This document shows positions 1 through 5,257 of a DNA stretch of 5,257 bases, in pieces (within the stretch, counting starts at the first letter, position 1; every line of letters begins with the position of its first letter). The notes under the pieces are model-generated. The model made no database searches. It saw nothing but the letters and a program-made list of their open reading frames with translations, and was not told where the DNA came from. The position numbers and the translations under genes are program-made. Source of the DNA: an uncultured Alphaproteobacteria bacterium (GTDB lineage Bacteria; Pseudomonadota; Alphaproteobacteria; Rhizobiales; Hyphomicrobiaceae); the NCBI GenBank assembly GCA_937950105.1, contig CALFEM010000430.1, forward strand, positions 1 to 5,257, written 5' to 3'.

Positions 1-1527
1 GGCCTTGCGTTTGGCCTCTGCTTCGCTGGCGGCTCTGGCCTGACGCTCGGCTTCGGCACGCTCGGTCGCGGCCTGCACCTCAGCCTTGCGTGTCTCTTCG
101 GCTTCGGCCATGCGGCGTTCGAAGGCGGCCCTGGTTTCGGCCACGGCGCGCTCGGCGGCCTGTGCGTCGGCCTTGCGCTGGGCTTCCGCCTCGGCGAGAC
201 CGCGTTCGAGAGAAGCTTTGGCCTCACTTACGGCGCGTTGCTTGTCAGCTTCCGCGGCAGCGAGTTTGCGCGCCGTATCGATTTCGATCTGACGCTGCGC
301 CTCGGCCTGCGCCGTCACCTTCTGGCGCAGGCTTTCGGCTTCCAGCATCAGCTGGCGCGAAATGGAGTCGCTGCGCCGGTTGTCGTCCTTGTCCTGGCCG
401 ACGAGGTAGCCCGCCGCCAGCGCCAGCACGGCAGAGACCGCGAACCCCGTTCCGTAGAGCAGCGGCAAGCGCGTGCGCCACGATGGCGGCGCATCGGCGC
501 GGCGCGTCACCTGACGGGCCAGAACGGCGCCGGCGTCGGCGAGATCCTTGTCGTCCTGTTCGGTCTCGGAGCGCACGGCCAGAGCGTTCGCCGGCGGATG
601 TCGCAGGGCCGGAAGCGGCGGCGGCGTCGGCGGCATCGACTTCTGGGCTTCAGCCGTCGACGACAGTGAGGCGAGCGCGGGCTCGGCAATCTTCGGCGCC
701 TTGGAGGGCGGAAGCGGCGGTGGCTTCGGTGGGTCGTCGGGCAGTGCAGCGTCGACCGCGGGCAACGGTGGGGCGGTCGCGGATTCCGCCTTCGCGCTGT
801 CACCAGAGTCTGCCGGCTCCGCTTTCGCTACCAGGCCAGATCCAGCAGACTTGATGTCGGGAACGCCATCAGGAGGCGCTGCGGCTTCGATCACCGGCAC
901 GGGGGGCGGCAGGTCGTTCGGCGCTGCCGCCACGTCCCGCTTCTCGGCGCCGTCAGTCTTGCCCGGCCCGTTCACTGCGGGCAGCGAACCCGAGCCTGCC
1001 ACCAGCACGTCGTCAGGAGTTGCGACCGCCGAGCCTTGTTGCTGAGGCCTGATCTTGCCGGCCTTGCGTTCGGCACGCTCGGCCTCGATCTGTGCCGCAG
1101 TGATGCGTGCGAGTTCTGCCCGTTGCGCTTCGGCCCGCGCCGCGATCTGCGCGATGCGCTGGTCGCGGCTGAGAGGGATCGAGGCGGCGCGCGCCGACAG
1201 CTTCGACACGGGCAGCAGAGGCCACAGCAACTCGCGGCGCAAGTCGAGCGACGGAATGACGATGGCGACGGCGGTTGCCGGCAGCAGCGACGGCGCATCG
1301 ACGACCTCGGGGCCGACGAGCAATTCGACGCCACGCTCGGTGGTGCGGACCTCGCCGGGCTTCAGATCACCGCTCGGCCATCCGCTGCGCTTGTCGCCGA
1401 GATCGTCGACCGGCTCGATGCGATACGTGATGTCCTTCACGACGCGCTCGACGCCGACGAGACGGATGATGGCCCGGCGGTCCTCGGCGGTGTCGTCGCG
1501 CACGACTTCGATCGAAATGCGCTTCAT
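1..1527 (-). CDS. Modular single-pass membrane protein with Pro-rich linker and C-terminal coiled coil (3' end beyond window)
   Basis: The frame is open for 509 codons from ATG at 1527 to the left edge, so the C-terminus is missing. An in-frame TAA at 1566-1564 and a GGAGA Shine-Dalgarno 6 nt upstream fix the start. Domains: residues 1-107 form a compact, probably beta-rich domain (starts MKRISIEVVRDD; later LLVGPEVVDAPS). Residues 120-157 are a charged Ala/Glu/Arg helix. Residues 160-312 are a Pro/Ala linker with PPKPPPLPP and PPTPPPLP runs. Residues 354-376 are one membrane helix (LPLLYGTGFAVSAVLALAAG). Residues 388-509 are a coiled coil rich in A, E, R, Q and K with few helix breakers. The basic stretch before the helix (RRADAPPSWRTR) suggests N-inside, C-outside topology, placing the coil in the periplasm. 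That topology is inference. I do not recognise the family; a cell-envelope scaffold or sensor is possible. It lies 594 bp downstream of the TRAP operon on the same strand and is probably a separate unit. Confidence 0.85.
   Translation of the reverse strand, partial: MKRISIEVVRDDTAEDRRAIIRLVGVERVVKDITYRIEPVDDLGDKRSGWPSGDLKPGEVRTTERGVELLVGPEVVDAPSLLPATAVAIVIPSLDLRRELLWPLLPVSKLSARAASIPLSRDQRIAQIAARAEAQRAELARITAAQIEAERAERKAGKIRPQQQGSAVATPDDVLVAGSGSLPAVNGPGKTDGAEKRDVAAAPNDLPPPVPVIEAAAPPDGVPDIKSAGSGLVAKAEPADSGDSAKAESATAPPLPAVDAALPDDPPKPPPLPPSKAPKIAEPALASLSSTAEAQKSMPPTPPPLPALRHPPANALAVRSETEQDDKDLADAGAVLARQVTRRADAPPSWRTRLPLLYGTGFAVSAVLALAAGYLVGQDKDDNRRSDSISRQLMLEAESLRQKVTAQAEAQRQIEIDTARKLAAAEADKQRAVSEAKASLERGLAEAEAQRKADAQAAERAVAETRAAFERRMAEAEETRKAEVQAATERAEAERQARAASEAEAKRKA
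61..234 (-). repeat. Two tandem 29-residue coiled-coil repeats (87 bp each)
   Basis: Within the coil, the unit encoded at 234-148 (AVSEAKASLERGLAEAEAQR and so on) is followed directly by a related unit at 147-61 (AVAETRAAFERRMAEAEETR and so on). Shared positions include AV.E, the ER pair, AEAE, RKA and QAA. The copies are diverged, about 16 of 29 residues by eye. The 29-residue period is not a whole number of heptads, so the hydrophobic stripe shifts between units. Similar Ala/Glu/Arg text continues to the window edge, so further copies may lie outside. Confidence 0.6.
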
Positions 1528-1533
1528 ACCGCG

Positions 1534-1538
1534 TCTCC
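1534..1538 (-). promoter_or_regulatory. Ribosome binding site of the coiled-coil membrane protein gene
   Basis: GGAGA reads on the minus strand with 6 nt to the ATG at 1527. This site and the in-frame stop 36 nt further upstream decide the start codon. I found no convincing -35/-10 pair close upstream. Confidence 0.65.
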
Positions 1539-1722
1539 GCCACTGTGTCGGGCGGCGGGTCTGTTATGCTGCGGAGATTGAGAAGCCGAGGCGTGTGAGC
1601 GTCGGGTTGGACCGCGAACGAAGCCCACGGTCTGCGCGCGGGGGTGGCGGCCCGCAAGGCCCGCCGGAACGCCGATTGCCGTCATGCACCACTCAACTCA
1701 TACGCAACTACGAAGCGCCCGC

Positions 1723-1759
1723 ATCCCGACGGATTGGGGCAAGCTATCCCGATGGATTG
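1723..1759. repeat. 14-bp direct repeat with 23-bp period
   Basis: ATCCCGACGGATTG at 1723-1736 recurs as ATCCCGATGGATTG at 1746-1759, matching at 13 of 14 positions. The start-to-start spacing of 23 bp is close to two helical turns, as expected if two protein subunits bind the same face of DNA. It lies about 200 bp upstream of the coiled-coil protein start, within range for an operator. Function is inferred only from position and spacing. Confidence 0.55.
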
Positions 1760-1765
1760 CGTGAG

Positions 1766-1811
1766 GGCCCGGTTCGCCGCGTTCCGCCACGGTCGTGCTT
1801 GCGGACGGGCC
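1766..1811. other. Potential GC-rich stem-loop
   Basis: GGCCCG at 1766-1771 pairs with CGGGCC at 1806-1811. Inside it, TCCGC at 1783-1787 pairs with GCGGA at 1801-1805, giving one continuous 3' strand of 11 bases and a bulge of 11 on the 5' side. No T-run follows on either strand, so it does not look like a factor-independent terminator. Such folds arise easily in GC-rich DNA. Confidence 0.25.
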
Positions 1812-1985
1812 GAGTGCATCGCTCTCCCAAGACGAAACTGATGTACCAAGTTCAGACCGTCACGTCCACGGCAAGGCGAAAAAATCCTTATCAATACAAC
1901 TAGTAATACTCGGAGCGCGGTAACTATCATCGTGCACGGATCACTCCGCGATACTGGCCAGTCATGTCGCGAAGACGCTGCTTCG

Positions 1986-2020
1986 AAGAAATCGCTTCCG
2001 CGATCGCTCGTCAGAGCGAC
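1986..2020 (-). terminator. Weak candidate terminator downstream of the TRAP operon
   Basis: On the minus strand, about 100 nt after the large permease stop, GTCGCTC-TGAC-GAGCGAT (2020-2003) can form a 6-7 bp stem. It overlaps a second possible stem, ATCGC-GGAA-GCGAT (2004-1991), which is followed by TTCTT. The two stems exclude each other and the T-run is poor. Termination here may therefore be weak, or Rho-dependent and elsewhere. Confidence 0.25.
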
Positions 2021-2121
2021 CTGAAAATCGCTGGTTCAAGCGCCGTACGCCAGGCGGTTGCTCGCCCCCGCTTCGGCGCCTCAGAAGATTGCGTGGGCTC
2101 TGCTGGCCGAATGGCTCGATC

Positions 2122-3447
2122 CTACCAGCCGATTGCGCGCGGCAGCCAGGTGGCGATGGCGGGAAACAAGAACAGCAACAGCACTGCGATGAGTTGAAGA
2201 CCGATGAACGGGACGACGCCCCTGTAAATCGCCATGGTCGGCACGGAGGGCGGTGACACGCTGCGCAGGTAGAATAGCGCCCATCCGAACGGCGGCGTCA
2301 GGAACGATGTCTGCAGCACCAGCGCGATGAGAGCCGCGATCCACACCAGATCGACGTTCGCGTTCATCAGGATCGGCAGGAACAGCGGAACCACGATGTA
2401 GCTGATCTCGATCCACTCGATGAAAAAGCCGAGCACGAAAATGAGCGCCAGCATGAAAACGATATCGGCGTTCACACCACCCGGCACCCACTCGAACAGG
2501 CGATGCACCAGCGCTTCGCCGCCGAGACCGCGGAAGGCGAGTGCGAACACCTGGGCGCATATCAGAATGAACATCATGCCGGCGGTGATGCGTGTCGTCG
2601 CCAATGTCGTCTCGCGCAGTACCGACCACGAGAAGCGGCCAGCGACAGCCACGACCAGCAGCGAGCCGAGCGCGCCCATGGAGGCTGCTTCCGTCGGTGC
2701 GGCGATGCCGCCGATGATGGACCCGAGCACGGCGAGCACCAGGGCAACAGGCGGCAGGCCGACACGCGCCGCCTTGCGCCAGAGATCGCCACGCGCCATC
2801 GCATCGCGCTCGTCGAGTGCCACCGGCGGCACCAGTTCGGGGCGCACCATACCGAGCACGAGCAGATAGATGACGAAGATCGCCGCCAGCAGCATCCCGG
2901 GGAAAAGTGCCGCCGCAAACAGCGTGCCGACCGACTGGCCGAGAATGTCGGACAGCAGGATCAGGATCGTCGAAGGCGGTATGATCTGGCCGAGCGTGCC
3001 CGAAGCGCAGATGGTGCCGCAGGCTGTCGGCAGGTGATAGTTGCGCCGGATCAGCGCCGGCAGCGTGATCAGGCCGAGCGTGACGATGGTGGCGCCGACG
3101 ATGCCGGTGGTGGCGCCCATCAACACGCCGACGAGAATGATGCCGATGCCCATGCCGCCACGCAGGCTGCCCGCGAGATGGCCGATCACGTCCATCAGGT
3201 CGTCGGCGATCTTCGATTTCTCCAGCATCACGCCCATGAACACGAACAGTGGTATCGCGATCAGCGTGTAGTTCGCGGTGACGCCGAAGATGCGCGCCGG
3301 CAGCAGATTGAACAGCACTGGCCCGAAGCCGAGATAGCCGAACACGAGGCCCGACACCGCGAGCGTGAGGGCGACGGGCATGCCGATGGCGAGCATGCCG
3401 AAGAACGAGACAATCGCGAGGATCGCCAGGATTTCATTGGCGGCCAT
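2122..3447 (-). CDS. dctM: TRAP transporter large permease (DctM/FcbT3 family)
   Basis: This is the 441-residue membrane subunit that carries the ion-coupled transport pathway in the inner membrane. Almost the whole length is hydrophobic, about 12-13 membrane segments. Family motifs are IPLFVFMGVMLEKS (65-78), SGTLGQIIPPST (149-160), GGIAAPTEAASMGALG (246-261), EISYIVVPLFLPIL (347-360) and FLTPPFGWALFYLR (382-395). The motif set fits the FcbT3-like branch (COG4664) better than classical C4-dicarboxylate DctM. Length is normal and the gene is intact. ATG at 3447 lies 3 bp after the small permease stop, with a GAGGGG ribosome binding site at 3462-3457 inside the end of that gene, so the two are probably translationally coupled. 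It ends in TAG. The symbol is the family name; the substrate is not known to be a C4-dicarboxylate. Confidence 0.96.
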   Translation of the reverse strand: MAANEILAILAIVSFFGMLAIGMPVALTLAVSGLVFGYLGFGPVLFNLLPARIFGVTANYTLIAIPLFVFMGVMLEKSKIADDLMDVIGHLAGSLRGGMGIGIILVGVLMGATTGIVGATIVTLGLITLPALIRRNYHLPTACGTICASGTLGQIIPPSTILILLSDILGQSVGTLFAAALFPGMLLAAIFVIYLLVLGMVRPELVPPVALDERDAMARGDLWRKAARVGLPPVALVLAVLGSIIGGIAAPTEAASMGALGSLLVVAVAGRFSWSVLRETTLATTRITAGMMFILICAQVFALAFRGLGGEALVHRLFEWVPGGVNADIVFMLALIFVLGFFIEWIEISYIVVPLFLPILMNANVDLVWIAALIALVLQTSFLTPPFGWALFYLRSVSPPSVPTMAIYRGVVPFIGLQLIAVLLLFLFPAIATWLPRAIGW

Positions 3448-3450
3448 ACG

Positions 3451-3996
3451 TCAGTGCCCCTCGTCGAGATGCGGCGCGCCCGCGATCGGAGCCGCCGGAT
3501 CGAACAGGGCGACGATGGCACGCAAGGTCGCGGCGATGCTCTGCACCAGCAGCAGTGAAAATCCCACCGGCAGCAGCGCCTTCAGGATCCAGCGATGCGT
3601 CAGGCCGCCGGGATCGGGCGATTGCTCTCCGATCGAATAGGACTGCTCGACATAGGGCAGCGAGAGATAGATGAGGATGGCGACGACGAGGGAGACGAGG
3701 ATCATCGAAACGAGATCGATGATGCGCTGAAGCCGCGAGGGGAAGCGGCCATAGAGGATGTCGACCTTGACGTGGCCGTCGTGCAGCAAGGCATACGACA
3801 AGCCGAGCAGGCAGATCGGGGCCATCAGGTGCCACTCGAGTTCCTGCATGGCGACGGAGCCTGTGCGGAAGAAGTAGCGCAGCAGCACATTGAAGGCCAT
3901 GACGCAAACGAGAGCGAAGGCGCACCATCCGGTGATGCGCCCTATGCGATCGATGAACCAGTCGAGACCGTCGGCAACGCGGCTCAGCGATGACAT
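3451..3996 (-). CDS. dctQ: TRAP transporter small permease (DctQ/FcbT2 family)
   Basis: This 181-residue inner-membrane protein pairs with the large permease to receive loaded binding protein. Four membrane segments lie near residues 22-42, 56-72, 92-115 and 137-162. Family signs are NVLLRYFF (36-43), the amphipathic QELEWHL (51-57), DGHVKVDILYGR (73-84) before the third helix, and SPDPGGLTHRWILKALLPVGF before the fourth, typical of COG4665. Start: ATG at 3996 has GGGGGAGAG 9 nt upstream (4014-4006), and the protein then begins MSSLSRVADG like its relatives. In-frame ATGs at 4020 and 4059 would add up to 21 residues. The 4059 codon sits against a strong inverted repeat, so I rejected both. 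An 82-bp gap holding that inverted repeat separates it from the binding-protein gene. The symbol is a family name. Confidence 0.93.
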   Translation of the reverse strand: MSSLSRVADGLDWFIDRIGRITGWCAFALVCVMAFNVLLRYFFRTGSVAMQELEWHLMAPICLLGLSYALLHDGHVKVDILYGRFPSRLQRIIDLVSMILVSLVVAILIYLSLPYVEQSYSIGEQSPDPGGLTHRWILKALLPVGFSLLLVQSIAATLRAIVALFDPAAPIAGAPHLDEGH

Positions 3997-4005
3997 GATT
4001 GAACG

Positions 4006-4014
4006 CTCTCCCCC
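4006..4014 (-). promoter_or_regulatory. Ribosome binding site of the small permease gene
   Basis: GGGGGAGAG reads on the minus strand with 9 nt to the ATG at 3996. It supports that start over the ATGs at 4020 and 4059. It begins 9 nt beyond the end of the upstream stem-loop, so it stays exposed when the stem forms. Confidence 0.6.
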
Positions 4015-4023
4015 AAGCATCAC

Positions 4024-4056
4024 AAGCCAGTGCGGGATAAGGTTCCGCACTGGCTT
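4024..4056 (-). promoter_or_regulatory. Perfect 12-bp inverted repeat between binding-protein and permease genes
   Basis: AAGCCAGTGCGG at 4024-4035 and CCGCACTGGCTT at 4045-4056 are exact reverse complements around a 9-nt loop. In the transcript the stem starts 22 nt after the binding-protein stop and ends 9 nt before the small permease ribosome binding site. No U-run follows, so full termination is unlikely. In binding-protein operons such intercistronic stems often protect the upstream message from 3' exonucleases or cause partial termination, giving more binding protein than permease. That role here is inferred. Confidence 0.7.
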
Positions 4057-4078
4057 CACTCGTTCGTGACAGTCGACG

Positions 4079-5188
4079 TCAACCCTTGGTCTGGCCGCGG
4101 ATTTGCGACTGGTACACCGCCTCGCTGATGCCGGCCCACTTGTCGTGCTTCGCCTTGAAGGCCATGAAGCTGTCGTGCACCTTCTTGACGAGCGGATCCT
4201 TCGCCGTCGCCTCGGCCAGCACGGCTTCCGTTGCTTCCTTCAGCTTGGCGATGATCTCTGGCGGCAGAGGTGCCGCTTTGACGCCGAAGTTGGTGACCAG
4301 ATCGTCGAGAGCCTCAGCGTTGGTTGCCTCGCACCACGTGTGGCTGACGACGTTGCAGGCGGCGGCAGCGGTGCGCACGACGTCCTTGAGGTCATCGGGC
4401 AGCGAGGCCCACGCCGCCTTGTTGACGATCAACTCCGTCACCGTCGAGGTCTCGTGCCAACCGGTCGTGTAGTAGTATTTGGCCGCCTTGTGCAGGCCGA
4501 GGCGGCGATCCTGATAGGGGCCGACGAACTCGGCCGCGTCGATGACGCCGCGCTCCAGCGCCGGGAAGATCTCGCCGCCGGGCAGCAGCTTCACGTCGAC
4601 GCCGAGCGTCGCATAGACTTTGCCCGCGAGCCCTGGGATGCGCATCTTGAGGCCCTTGAAGTCCTCGACCTTCTCGATGGGCTTCTTGAACCAGCCGGTC
4701 ATCTGGATGCCGGTATTGCCCATCGGCATCGGCACCAGATTGAACGGGTCGTAGACTTCTTCCCAGAGCTTCAGTCCGCCGCCGTGGTAGAGCCACGCGT
4801 TCATGCCCTGGAAGTTCATGCCGAACGGAACAGCCGTGAAATACTGCGCGGCGAACGTCTTGCCGGACCAGAAATAGCTGTTGGCGCAGTTCATCTCGAC
4901 GGTGCCCTTCGACACCGCGTCGAAGCCTTCGAGCGCCGGGATCAGTTCGCCGGCCGCGAAGTGCTGGATGACGAGCCGCCCGCCCGACAGCTTCTTGACC
5001 AGATCGATGAAGTATTTCGGGCTGCCGGGTCCCTCGACGTAGAACGGCGCGCCGGGACCATAGGCGTTGGTCATCTTCCAGTTGAACGTCGTCTGTGCCT
5101 TGACGATCGATGGCGCGCTCACGACGGCGGATGTGGCAAGGCCGGCTTTGAGTCCCGACTTCATGAAGCGACGGCGGTTCATGCTCAT
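4079..5188 (-). CDS. dctP: TRAP transporter periplasmic substrate-binding protein, TakP/FcbT1 type, Tat-exported
   Basis: This 369-residue protein binds the transported solute in the periplasm and delivers it to the QM permease. A Tat signal is clear: NRRRFMK at residues 4-10, a hydrophobic stretch, and likely cleavage after VKA (29-31). Motifs resembling the alpha-keto-acid binder TakP are FAAGELIPALEGFDAV (77-92), AVPFGMN (119-125), NAWLYHGGG (130-138), GNTGIQMTGWF (157-167), GLKMRIPGLAGKVY (179-192; Arg183 is the expected carboxylate-binding arginine), GGEIFPALERGVIDAAEFVGPY (204-225), YYYTTGWHE (238-246) and the C-terminal AFKAKHDKWAGISE. Relatives, as I recall them, read EWVGP where this has EFVGP. 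ATG at 5188 is chosen for its GGGAG site 6 nt upstream and for a normal Tat signal; an in-frame ATG at 5257 would add 23 non-signal-like residues. The substrate is probably a keto, hydroxy or aromatic carboxylate, which cannot be settled here. The symbol is a family name. Confidence 0.94.
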   Translation of the reverse strand: MSMNRRRFMKSGLKAGLATSAVVSAPSIVKAQTTFNWKMTNAYGPGAPFYVEGPGSPKYFIDLVKKLSGGRLVIQHFAAGELIPALEGFDAVSKGTVEMNCANSYFWSGKTFAAQYFTAVPFGMNFQGMNAWLYHGGGLKLWEEVYDPFNLVPMPMGNTGIQMTGWFKKPIEKVEDFKGLKMRIPGLAGKVYATLGVDVKLLPGGEIFPALERGVIDAAEFVGPYQDRRLGLHKAAKYYYTTGWHETSTVTELIVNKAAWASLPDDLKDVVRTAAAACNVVSHTWCEATNAEALDDLVTNFGVKAAPLPPEIIAKLKEATEAVLAEATAKDPLVKKVHDSFMAFKAKHDKWAGISEAVYQSQIRGQTKG

Positions 5189-5194
5189 GCGTGT

Positions 5195-5204
5195 CTCCCT
5201 CCCC
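5195..5204 (-). promoter_or_regulatory. Ribosome binding site of the substrate-binding protein gene
   Basis: The minus strand reads GGGGAGGGAG and then 6 nt to ATG at 5188. The ATG at 5182 would be 12 nt away and the ATG at 5257 is at the window edge, so this site decides the start. A small inverted repeat, CCGGC-GAC-GCCGG (5203-5215), lies directly upstream and overlaps its first two bases. The operon promoter is not visible in the remaining 69 bases and probably lies to the right of the window. Confidence 0.65.
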
Positions 5205-5257
5205 GGCGACGCCGGCGGTCTCTGGTTGTGAAGCGCGAATACAGAGGCATTTTGCAT

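Larger units (their letters stand above)
1528..2121. other. Intergenic region without a supported gene
   Basis: This 594-bp gap lies between the end of the large permease gene and the start of the coiled-coil protein gene. Open frames here are short, lack good ribosome binding sites and look unlike proteins. Base composition is less GC-rich than in the flanking genes, with an AT-rich island around 1870-1930 that could hold a promoter, although I cannot assign clear -35/-10 boxes on either strand. Recognisable items are a weak hairpin at 1991-2020, a direct repeat at 1723-1759, a potential GC-rich fold at 1766-1811 and an 8-bp palindrome CGTGCACG at 1931-1938. Confidence 0.6.

Noticed and set aside
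90..854. 254-codon plus-strand open frame
   Set aside because: It is antisense to the coiled-coil/Pro-rich gene. Its Arg/Pro/Ala-rich translation lacks domain features and is explained by strong GC bias.
1055..1903. 282-codon plus-strand open frame
   Set aside because: It overlaps the N-terminal half of the minus-strand membrane protein and runs into non-coding DNA. It has no ribosome binding site or recognisable motif.
1682..1930. 82-codon minus-strand frame with a hydrophobic start (MIVTALRVLLVVLIRIF)
   Set aside because: There is no Shine-Dalgarno, the hydrophobic start falls in the AT-rich island, and the remainder has no protein-like pattern. A real small gene cannot be fully excluded.
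2000..2007. GCGATCGC palindrome like the cyanobacterial HIP1 octamer
   Set aside because: There is a single occurrence and the gene content does not suggest cyanobacteria; it is expected by chance in GC-rich DNA.
2030..2046. GGTTCAAGC resembling a tRNA T-loop
   Set aside because: The flanking bases do not form a T stem, and no acceptor, D or anticodon arm is found at the required distances.
1964..2197. 77-codon plus-strand frame overlapping the end of the large permease gene
   Set aside because: It runs antisense into the permease 3' end, has no ribosome binding site and shows no motif.
2503..3558. 351-codon plus-strand open frame opposite the permease genes
   Set aside because: It lies antisense to the clear DctM and DctQ genes. 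Its translation is a low-complexity mix of H, Q, R, D and E, as expected from the complement of hydrophobic, GC-rich coding sequence.
5189..5257. ATG at 5257 as the start of the binding protein
   Set aside because: It would place 23 polar residues before the Tat motif, while the ATG at 5188 has a strong ribosome binding site and gives a normal Tat signal length.

Overview
The window is GC-rich throughout its coding DNA, with strong G/C third-position bias. Together with the type of transporter present, this suggests an alphaproteobacterium, perhaps Hyphomicrobiales or Rhodospirillales. That placement is inference; there is no rRNA or other marker gene. Every gene I can support lies on the minus strand, so transcription runs from right to left.

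Right part (5257 to 2122): a complete three-gene TRAP transporter operon in the usual order. It begins with a Tat-exported periplasmic substrate-binding protein of the TakP/FcbT1 type (5188-4079). Next come a four-helix small permease of the DctQ/FcbT2 type (3996-3451) and a large permease of the DctM/FcbT3 type (3447-2122). The binding protein captures an organic acid in the periplasm, and the QM pair imports it using an ion gradient. A perfect 12-bp inverted repeat sits between the binding-protein gene and the permease genes. This is where a stem-loop could let the binding protein be made in excess. The two permease genes are only 3 bp apart.

Middle (2121 to 1528): about 594 bp with no convincing gene. 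It holds a weak hairpin that may end the TRAP transcript and a short AT-rich island near 1870-1930. It also holds a 14-bp direct repeat with a 23-bp period, a GC-rich fold, and two very short plus-strand ORFs of doubtful status.

Left part (1527 to 1, running off the window): a large open frame of 509 codons with no stop. It encodes a modular single-pass membrane protein: a compact N-terminal domain, a charged helix, a long Pro/Ala-rich linker, one transmembrane helix, and an Ala/Glu/Arg coiled coil with a 29-residue repeat. I do not recognise the family. It is the least explained part of the window. I see no evidence of a CRISPR array, mobile element, tRNA or defence system.
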